Shown one piece after another: positions 55,969 through 64,000 of a DNA stretch of 64,000 bases. The first letter of the stretch is position 1, and every line of letters begins with the position of its first letter. The DNA lies in NCBI GenBank assembly GCA_028554795.2, contig CM068832.1, forward strand, positions 84,239,049 through 84,303,048. Direction: 5' to 3'. The DNA is from Sinohyriopsis cumingii. Lineage: Eukaryota; Mollusca; Bivalvia; Unionida; Unionidae. A program made the position numbers and the translations under genes. Under the pieces are notes generated by a model. The model had not been told where the DNA came from. It searched no databases and saw only the letters and a program-made list of their open reading frames with translations.

Positions 55969-56169
55969 TTTCTGAAGCCAGAATTACCAACGATGTTTTT
56001 GGATTCGTGCATGTTCCCCCACAGGCCTAGTCGATAAGGGTTGTTACCGCCCTTGACAATAGACTCCCTTGAATAGCTCTTTGGTACATTGAAATCAGAA
56101 GCCTTGTGCGTGAACTTACAAACCCTATTTACGGGTAGAAATACTCCCGTTATGGATGCATAAACTAGC

Positions 56170-56730
56170 TAGTCGCTAACCCTAAGCGATACTGAGTAAA
56201 AAATACCTACTTTTTATTTTGCAGTTTTACACATTTTTATATGCATAGATCGATCTAGAGTAACGAGGAACATATAAATTGATATCAAAATTGTCACAAT
56301 CGGTAGTTGTAAATGATTGGTAATACTTATTTGCCTATACGGAAAACGTTTGTACAGGAAGGCATTAGGCGTACGTTCGAACAAATGAAGACGTGTTTAG
56401 TAAGATACATGTACACATTATATACTGTTGGATAGCTTGAATTCAGTGCTTTAAAATCTATAGTATTAGCATCAAAATATCTGGCGCTATCACAAAACGG
56501 CATTGAGTAGAGACACATGACACGGATATGTCGATCGGAAAGTCGCTAACCTGAAGCGATACTACTTAAAATATAAAAAAGTTTTTTATTGCATTTTAAT
56601 ACATTTTTATTGACATAGATCGATTTGGACTGATGAGAACCTTATAAATCGATATCAAATGAAGACGTGATTACTAAGATACATACACACATATACTGTT
56701 GGATAGCTTTAATTCTATGCTTTCTTTGCC
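56170..56730. repeat. Diverged direct duplication, copies 56170-56470 and 56540-56730
   Basis: Shared in order: GTCGCTAACC, AAGCGATACT, ACATTTTTAT, CATAGATCGAT, AATGAAGACGTG, TAAGATACAT and TATACTGTTGGATAGCTT. The second copy is shorter. Confidence 0.78.
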
Positions 56731-56908
56731 TCTATCACTTTTTGTGTTTTTCTTTTTTGTGAGGGTTCTTTCTCCTTTTTTATCTTTCCAGACCAGTTAG
56801 GGAGGCCCTCATGCCCTGCATGTTTTGGATTGCTATTTTGTATGTTTTGCTATCGTGTTAATGTTTTCTGGAATCAGTACAAATTTAGTCCTTTTTTATA
56901 TTATTATT

Positions 56909-58943
56909 TTATGAATTTATGTATTCATATTTTTTAATGTATTCATCTTGGCTAAACCAGCTTTCGACTTCCATTCTTTTTTCTTCCTCATCTTTTTGTT
57001 GTCTTCTTTTTTCTTTTCTTTTCATTTTCGTCATTTCTCTGAGCGGTTTCCGTACCTCTGGGCTTGTTGTTTGTTGCTCGTCTTCAGTAGTTTTTGTTAT
57101 TTGTAGTGCTTTTTCCTGCATTTGTTTTGTAGTTGTAGCTTCTGTCTGTAGCGATTCAATTCTCTTTTTCCTTTCTTCTTCCTCTCTTATCCTCCTCATA
57201 TATGGGTGTTCATGTGGATCTAAATTTCCTTGCTGCGGTGACATGGGGCTTTTTGTTATATCTATTATTTTGGGTACTTATGTTTTCTGGATTTGTTTAG
57301 TTGGAAAATTGTGATCTCTTTCTGTAATGAATCCTCTCTTAGGCTCTTTATATAAGGGTGCTCGTCTTGCAGTTGTTTTGCAATTTCTACATCTTGCTGT
57401 AATAACATGGTGTCGTGTTGCCGTTCTGATTGTATTGGTCTAATTTCTGTTCCTTGTTGGCTTTGTAAGGTTTTGTTGTTGTTGGTTCTTAATTCTTTGT
57501 TGCTGTTTTGCTTGTATCGTCCTTTGTTGTTGTTGTTGTCTGTTTTTTTGTTGTTGACTTTTTTCTTCTTGTTATTGGACTAGTTGTTTCTGTTGTAGTT
57601 GCTTCCTTTGGTCTATAGTCGTCTGTACGTCTTTATTTCCTGCTTGTATCTGTATTTGTTGTTGTTGCTGTTGTTTATATTTTTTTTTGTCTATTTTATA
57701 CAGGAATCGGGCTTGCGTCTGTTGTTGTTGTTGTTGAATTTTCTGCCCTTGTTTTGTGTTTGTAGTTTCTGTAGTGGCTTTTGTCTTTCTTGTTGCTCTA
57801 TATTCCCCTGTTGTTGTTGAGATTGTATTTGATCTATCCTTTGTTTGTTTTGCTGCTTGTATATGTGCTAGCTGTTCTTGTATTTGTTGTCGTTCTTTTT
57901 GTTGTTTGGTTCCTTGTTGTATGTTTTCTACTGCTTGTTTCTGTACTTGTAGCTGTTGCTGTTGTTGCTCAGTGTTCTTGTCCGTTCCCATCTTGTGATA
58001 TTTATTGTTGTTGCTGCGTCTTTTCTGTTGTTATTTGTCCGCTGGATGTGTTTGTTGTTGTTGTTGTCGTTACTCTTTCTTCAGCTGTCCTTTCTTGATT
58101 TTTGGGACATTTATAAGGTGTATGGCCTATTTTTCCACATCTATTGCATATACGATCGTATATGCATCCTTTGTACCAAGACGTTGAGAGGAATCCGAAC
58201 ATGTAGAACGCTCTCTTGATTTTCTTCATATCACTTTTTTCGATTCCCAGTATTCATGTTCCGTCTAGTATTGTTGTTGTTTTTATAGTTCTATTCCGCG
58301 CTGAGATTAATGGGATATGAAATGTTTCCTCAAACCGTTTTACTATTTCGTCTAGTGGAATTTCGAGTGGGATGTCGGTCACATGTAATTCTCCTATTTG
58401 TTTTTTAATTTCTCTTAGCAAGGTTGCTGGTTCTTTTACTGTCAATTTTTCTTTCCCAATAGTCATCTCTCCATATGGCAAAATCGGTGTCTTCCTTTCG
58501 GTCTTACGATCTACCCTTTGTATCCGTTAGGGTTTATGGAGTACACTCTGTTTATACATTCTGGGCGCGCTATCTTCATTGCTATCATTACCGAAGTAAT
58601 ACTAGGTATTTTTTCCCCTTTGTATGTGCCTCATATCTATCTCTTGTGTACCTTCTCTATATGTGCACTGCAGGTAGCTCCTGTCTTGCATGTCGATTCT
58701 TCTTAGCTTGAAAAATTTACTCAGTTGATTTATTTCTGCCTTCGTCGCCATGTTTCCTCGTGCGTTCCGTGCACTGGTTCGATTGAGTTCACATTCTATT
58801 TGTTGATTTTCCATACCGTTTGTTTTCCTAGATATTTTGTGATTTTATATCCTTCTTTTCGTAATGGCAGTCTGTAATGGACAGAAAAGATAGTCCTTTT
58901 GGGGGTCCCAGAACTTTAAAACTGTTTGCTTTGTCCTTGCCAT
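56909..58943 (-). pseudogene. Retrotransposon ORF1/gag-like remnant with CCHC zinc knuckle and Gln-rich region
   Basis: The minus-strand reading starts near ATG 58943 (MARTKQT, good context) and passes through several frames with stops at 58602, 58254 and 58002. A segment reading HVTDIPLEIPLDEIVKRFEE (about 58400-58330) and then RAFYMFGF precedes a zinc knuckle C-x2-C-x4-H-x4-C (CNRCGKIGHTPYKC, 58107-58148). Then come Thr- and Gln-rich stretches and a charged segment with HPYMRRIREEEERKKR (57210 region) and a related HPYIKSLRED (about 57360). This layout fits a LINE ORF1 nucleic-acid chaperone or Gag. Stops and frame changes show decay, unless some are programmed. No ORF2 follows. Confidence 0.72.
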
Positions 58944-59776
58944 TTCAGACGATAAAACAACAGACTGTACTTCTCAAGAAGGAATTGCTTGCTTAGGCGG
59001 CATTGTACTGTGCTGTGCTGTACTGTACTACATCTATCACAGCATACAGATTTGCTCGCCGGAAGAGCGTTGCGTCATGGGTAAATTAGGGGCATTCATA
59101 AATCAAGGGAGGTAAAAACCGTCATCGGAAAGACCTATACTCAACACACATACCGTATGCGCGCGGCCATCTGTTGCACGGGGTCCTTTGACGAAAATTA
59201 ACAGTATAGGTTATTCTTTAGAAGTTTAAACGCAAGTATTTCTGCAGACATATAACATCCTTGAAATTAGACTTCCTTGTGTCTGTCTGAAAATATAGAG
59301 AATTGTTTGGGAATCGTAGTGAGACGGGTGAAGTCAATGTCAGTTTTACAAACATTGGATCTTGTTAGGTCAACAGACTGTACAACTTCTATCTCCTTCT
59401 CTTAGTTATTGTTGTTGTTATTATTATTATTTAATAGTACACATTCCACGATTTCTTATAGTTTTGGTACGCGCCTTAAAAAAGGGCACTTGGTAAACAG
59501 CAAGACTTTTTAGGCTCTTGTTCGCATTTCTATTCTTTCGTTACCATGGCAACAATTGCGTACATTCACATTTTCACGTAAATGGCATCATCTGCTTATC
59601 AAGTTCATCAAGTGCCCCTTGTATTTGATTTGTAGATCTGGTATTGGCATTTTGCTTCTCGTTGTACCCGGGCTACCCCATAACAAGAAATGTATTTTAG
59701 ACAATAATTATTTGCATAGTGAAAGTGAGTGCCCGACGTTCTGCCTGCCGTATCCCTGTTTTCAGTTAATATGGAG

Positions 59777-59778
<2 letters not shown>

Positions 59779-59808
<30 letters not shown>
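59779..59808. repeat. (TC)n microsatellite
   Basis: Pure TC tract. Confidence 0.93.
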
Positions 59809-59810
<2 letters not shown>

Positions 59811-60009
59811 TTCTGGTTATTTTAAGTTAAGAATCTAGAGAGAGATACCGTTTGACAATCTGGCGGCAGCCAACCTCAAAAAGTGCCACTTTTGTACGTC
59901 TGTCAAATTGCAAGACAAAAGCTTAGCACTGAGAAACGTAGTTAGTACATGATTGGGCGGAGGGGGGGGGGGGCTGGTTAGGTGACTATTGTGTGTGTTT
60001 GCGCGCGCG

Positions 60010-60011
<2 letters not shown>

Positions 60012-60041
<30 letters not shown>
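60012..60041. repeat. (GT)n microsatellite
   Basis: Pure GT tract preceded by GCGCGCGC. Confidence 0.93.
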
Positions 60042-60045
<4 letters not shown>

Positions 60046-60098
60046 GGTGCGTGCAGGGAGATATAATGTATGCTATCCCCTTCCAGCTATGTTGCCGT

Positions 60099-61255
60099 GG
60101 TTATCATTATCTAGGAGATGATCGACCACGGCGTTATTGCCTGGACCTACTAATTAATAACAAAATACATTAATGGATGGAATAACAGAGATCTGTGTTT
60201 ATATAAAGTAGAACAACACGAGCACCCGGATATAAAATATAACAATTTAATCAATTACATAAACAAAATAAAATTTAATATGCCATTTAATGATACGCTT
60301 TCTCTTAGAAATATAATTAAAAATTTATGCGAAACGTAATTAGCTGTTATGTTATGCCGATAAAACAAATTTCATCATATAATCGAGCGACTGATCAAAC
60401 TCAAATTCCCGGCATGTCAGCATAACCTGAATGTGCTTCAGATCCTTTCCAATCACTGTTGAGGACAGGCCACCATTGCTATATTTCTCGCTCTTTCTTT
60501 CACTATCTCTCTCTCTTTCTCTCTCTCCATCCTCTCGGGTCATCAACCGTAACGTGGCGGTCTGCTTTCTTTCCCAGCACGTGGTGCAATTATGGAGCTA
60601 TTTGTTCCTTCAAAAAATGTAATACGCAACCTAAATATTTGTCAATTTTTTTTCTTTACCTGGGACCAAACTATTCCCACGCTTGTTACGTCAGATCTTG
60701 TTTTATCGTAATTCAACAGAACTAAGCTACATTATTCTGATACACAACATATTAAATTTAGGTATTTTCCAGCAGCTACTCGCATTCCAAACTGAAACTA
60801 TGACATAACAAGACCTTTTTGATAACTATTACGCCCCACTGTGGGCAATAAATTACCAGCCGAACAATATCGGTCTAGAGACGCCGATTTTATTCAGTGG
60901 AAAGAATTCACAAATTAATTACACAAATTAATTAACGGATTTCACGTCTAGTCTTAACTACATTACTTGCTAACTAGAAATTCATTTGACATTTACATGA
61001 TAAAATCACATCTTAGCATACATGATACATATCATTTAAGACATATAAATTAATTCTCACACTTCGTGTCAGAGTAATGCATGAAATTCCTACAATACAC
61101 GATTTCTATTACATACAAACGACTAAATCGGAACACATGTACACAAATACATATTGTGTGACATCCTAGAATGCATGAGTTATATAACATTCAGGATAAA
61201 TGAAGGCATACAATTAACTTTTGAACTCAAGGAATGTTAAGCAAGAATTTAAAAC

Positions 61256-61256
<1 letters not shown>
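60099..61256. repeat. Dispersed repeat R3, copy C
   Basis: Same order of blocks as copy A, starting GGTTATCATTATCTAGGAGA TGATCGACCACG. It is the longest copy: its 3' part (TTTAAGACATATAAATTAAT, TGTGTGACATCCTAGAATGC) also matches copy B. Confidence 0.8.

Positions 61257-61257
<1 letters not shown>

Positions 61258-61319
<62 letters not shown>
61258..61319. repeat. (AT)n microsatellite
   Basis: About 30 AT units at the end of R3 copy C. Confidence 0.95.
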
Positions 61320-61322
<3 letters not shown>

Positions 61323-62394
61323 TGCACTGGTTTTTAAGTAGTCTTAAAATAGTAACTAGATTCCATTTTACCTTTAGCTACCTACTTAACTCGGAACATA
61401 CAAAGATTGTGACATCGTGTTATGTCCTGTGAATATTTGCATCAAATATGTATATACTATATAGCTGCGATATAAAAATTTATCGCAGGAGGATCGAATA
61501 ACGTGTGGCACATATATGAATCTTCAATTCTGCAAAACTAAGACTTTATTTGTGATGTTTGTGCTTTCTTTCCTTATCAATCAATGGCATTTTAAAACAT
61601 ATTTTGCATGTCAACAAACCAGATAACTGATACAAAAACTACCCAAGACAAGTATACTTAGGGTGGAAAAGCTGGCGAGAAGAGAGAAGCGATAAAATCA
61701 ATTCACCAGCTGAAAAAAGATGATACGATAAAATCATCAATTAGACAAGAGTAGCGAAGCAAATAATTCTGCCCCCTCCCTTCCCCCACATGGCTTAATT
61801 ATGGGGTCCTTACCCAATTAAAACATTATTTGATGTGAATTTTAGGCCGCACTGGACTGCACCCCCACCCCACCACCCCCACCCGGTGCAGTTGCTGGGG
61901 TTGCTTGGGCGGTTGCCAGGCCACCATTTTTAAATTAAATAAATGCTAAGTCAAAACAAAATATCGTTTTCAACATGGCACCATGCCTTGTCACTTGATA
62001 ACATGAACTGGAGAAATTATCTGAAAGAGGACAAGATAGTCTCGACATCATATATATTCCAGTGGCTAATATCCCTCACGTGAAAGTTATGAGAAGGAAA
62101 CCCATAAAGTTTATGAACTGTTAATTCATTGTATATGTAACATTTATAGTGTATTTCAGCACGGCTTTGTCTTAGTATGTGAAGTCTAATCAAATGTGTA
62201 TATTCTCCATGGGGTGGAAAGTAAATGTAGTTATTAATTTTGGAAAGCGTTCTGGGCCCCATATTTCCAAATAACGTTAAGGAAAACGAAATAAGTTATT
62301 ATTTGAATCTATCTATCTATTTATATATCGCTCTGTCTGTCCGTCTGTCTATCTATCTATCTATCTATCTATCTAAATTAGATTTGTTTTGCAA
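61320..62394. other. Intergenic, no gene recognised
   Basis: It has a C-rich run (61860-61885) and a CTAT/CTGT microsatellite (62306-62375). No coding text is recognised. Confidence 0.5.
62306..62375. repeat. (CTAT)n/(CTGT)n microsatellite
   Basis: About 15 tetranucleotide units with changes. Confidence 0.9.
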
Positions 62395-63330
62395 AGGGAA
62401 ATTTAACGCAATGAAATCTGAAGCTAGCTCACTTGCCAATTTCAAATATGTAACCAGTCTGGACAATAAGGGGGCTATTGAAGTAAATTGGAAATCTATT
62501 TTTAAAAAATTCTAATTACTATAGCTGAAAAATATTTCCTTCAAAATTTAGTGTCAGCATTTGTGTCGTTGCCCTGGACTACAAAAAAATTAGAAAACTA
62601 GTTCGTAAAAGAAACAAAACTCATGCTTAAGCAAAGCATACTGGCAGTAAAAATTAAGAACAAAATGGAAGTAGTTAAAAACTGAAATCAAAGAAAAGGT
62701 TAATAATTGACATAACAACTACTGATAATCACGCAATGACCAGTAATTACAATCCAATCTCACCCAGCCGCGTTCTTTGCAACGTGCTTGTGTATATTGT
62801 CCGTTCCTACATCAAGAACCACTTAGATAAGGTTTCCATCATGTCTTTAATAAATTGCCTTCAGGAAATTACACGTACGCAAAAGAAATTTAGATACAAA
62901 TTACCAATTATACATTTCTATAATTAAACACTGTCCCCAACCCCACGAATTTTTCAAGAGTAAACTATTTCGTCAAGGAATTAAAAGCAATTACCTACGC
63001 TCTCTTTGAGTCTTTCTTTCAGGAATGATATGTGGTGATAAATGGTTCGAAATCTATTGGTTCCAAAGTAGATTCTGGAGCACCTCAAGGCACAATACTT
63101 GGATCAGTGCACATCAGTGAAATCATGACTGAAATTGATTCCGATTCGCTTCATTGCAGATGAATCTATATGCTATTGATAAATCGAAACCCGACAAGAT
63201 ACAATATATTATAAAATGATATTAATAATCAAATAGAGTGTACAAGAAAATGGAAATGGGGCAGAGATATTAATTTGCAGCCCTTGAGTCTAAAATGCCT
63301 AAATTAACGTTGCAGTCAAACATGTTAAAA
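62395..63330 (+). pseudogene. Decayed non-LTR retrotransposon reverse transcriptase
   Basis: Fragments in order match a CR1/Jockey-type pol. They are VNWKSIFKKF and IRKLVRKRNKTHA (the linker before the RT), NYNPISPSRVLCNVLV (62745; RT block NYRPIS...), VDSGAPQGTILGS (63089; the PQG motif), FIADESICY (about 63150; the catalytic FADD box with D changed to E), and a W-rich stretch. Stops and frameshifts separate them, so it cannot encode an enzyme. Confidence 0.82.
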
Positions 63331-63461
63331 AATATAAAAAGTAGGCCTAATAAGTTAATGTTCCGTGATCTCAACTGACTTTGTTTAATCAGATTTTCCT
63401 TATTAACACAATAATACAATTGTTCCAAAAAATAGTTCTAATTAAGTTTATTCTATTTCAG
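63331..63461 (+). other. Upstream intron or 5' flank of the HEPN gene
   Basis: It ends in TTCTATTTCAG at 63451-63461, a good 3' splice acceptor, directly before the open exon. Confidence 0.5.
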
Positions 63462-64000
63462 GGGATTTCTTCCTTTGACAACCATGTCTGCCTCACCCAA
63501 AGTTGCATATGCAGAAAGGAACCGGTCAAAGACAAATTATGCTTGCATGTGCAAAACTGTTGTGGATCTACTAAAGCGCGTTTTGTGGGATGTGTTAACA
63601 AACCACATCAAACCACCGGGTATTCCAAAACTGATCAGTACCAACAAGACCAAACTAGAGGAACTCAGCATTGAACTTCTAACGAAATTCTGCAAAGTCA
63701 ATCCCTCTATCCCAGAAATGGCGGATTTTGACGTTTCATCACTATATATTTTGATCTGCGCATGCGGGGTTGTCAAGCCACCGAAGAAAGGTTGGGGACA
63801 TACACCTGGACATTGGGACGTTTCACTCAGCGCAGATGTAGAACGAGTACGAGAAATTCGGGACAGGTTGTATGCTTATATCACAATGTCACAAATGGAT
63901 GATATCAAATTCAGACTGGATTATGAATATGTGATGTCGTTTCTTGAAAGATTTGATAAATATTTCAAAGACAAAGGTGTCACTACGTCGTATGTCCTAG
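63462..64000 (+). CDS. DZIP3-type HEPN domain protein, 5' exon, open at window end
   Basis: The first ATG is at 63484 (MSASPKVAYAERNRSKTNYA). It gives 172 codons open to the edge, and the frame also stays open back to the acceptor at 63461. Residues 85-145 carry the DZIP3 HEPN signature: DVSSLYILICACGVVKPPKK, GWGHTP, SLSADVERVREIRDRLYAYI, then DDIKFRLDYEYVMSFLERF. HEPN proteins are usually RNases or RNA-binding modules with an R-N-x-x-Y-G-H motif. Here it is R126-D-R-L-Y130-A-Y132, so the Asn and His positions are changed. In molluscs such domains are often fused to other signalling domains, which would lie beyond the edge. The function of this gene is not known; a host-defence role is only a guess. 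Confidence 0.78.

Larger units (their letters stand above)
58944..60098. other. Intergenic, no gene recognised
   Basis: It contains (TC)n at 59779-59808 and (GT)n at 60012-60041. It may include the 5' end of the element whose ORF1 remnant lies to the left. Confidence 0.45.

Noticed and set aside
56919..57314. Plus-strand 131-codon hydrophobic ORF
   Set aside because: Antisense of the Lys/Glu-rich segment of the same ORF1 remnant.
57599..58219. Plus-strand Leu/Val/Cys-rich ORFs resembling membrane proteins
   Set aside because: They are the antisense of CAA/CAG Gln-rich codons of the minus-strand ORF1 remnant.
58860..58943. Possible histone H3 gene from the MARTKQT start
   Set aside because: Identity stops after seven residues and the frame ends after 31 codons. 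The context is a retrotransposon ORF1.

Overview
The window looks like nuclear DNA of an invertebrate animal, most likely a mollusc. It is AT-rich, its genes are split by short-exon/long-intron structure with GT...AG junctions, and it is full of tRNA-headed SINEs, LINE remnants, MITE-like elements, microsatellites and minisatellites. No bacterial operon, phage or CRISPR structure is present. The mollusc assignment is an inference: the right-hand gene is a DZIP3-type HEPN protein, a family strongly expanded in molluscs and some other marine invertebrates.

Positions 900-44008, minus strand, hold most of one gene: alkylglycerone-phosphate synthase (AGPS), the FAD enzyme that makes the ether bond of plasmalogens in peroxisomes. 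I could join 13 coding exons (1239 nt, 413 codons) with every splice junction in phase, from a start codon at 44008 to the exon at 900-1039. The C-terminal third lies beyond the left edge. The 12 complete introns run from 0.6 to 9 kb and carry much of the repeat content: a 4.1 kb array of a 53-bp unit, a 13-bp array next to a 5' splice site, a 34-bp array made of copies of a real intron/exon junction, several SINE copies, and a young 5'-truncated LINE with target-site duplication.

Positions 44009-62394 hold no recognisable host gene. They contain microsatellites, SINE copies, a small MITE family, a roughly 1 kb dispersed repeat present three times, and a decayed retrotransposon ORF1 with a CCHC zinc knuckle and Gln-rich tracts (56909-58943, minus).

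Positions 62395-63330 (plus) are a decayed non-LTR reverse transcriptase. The window ends inside an open exon (63462-64000, plus) encoding a DZIP3-type HEPN domain whose catalytic His position is Tyr.

The two host genes are not functionally linked as far as can be seen. Points most worth a second look: the tandemly repeated splice acceptor in AGPS, the apparent lack of a PTS2 signal at the AGPS N-terminus, the changed HEPN motif, and the histone-H3-like first residues of the transposon ORF1.
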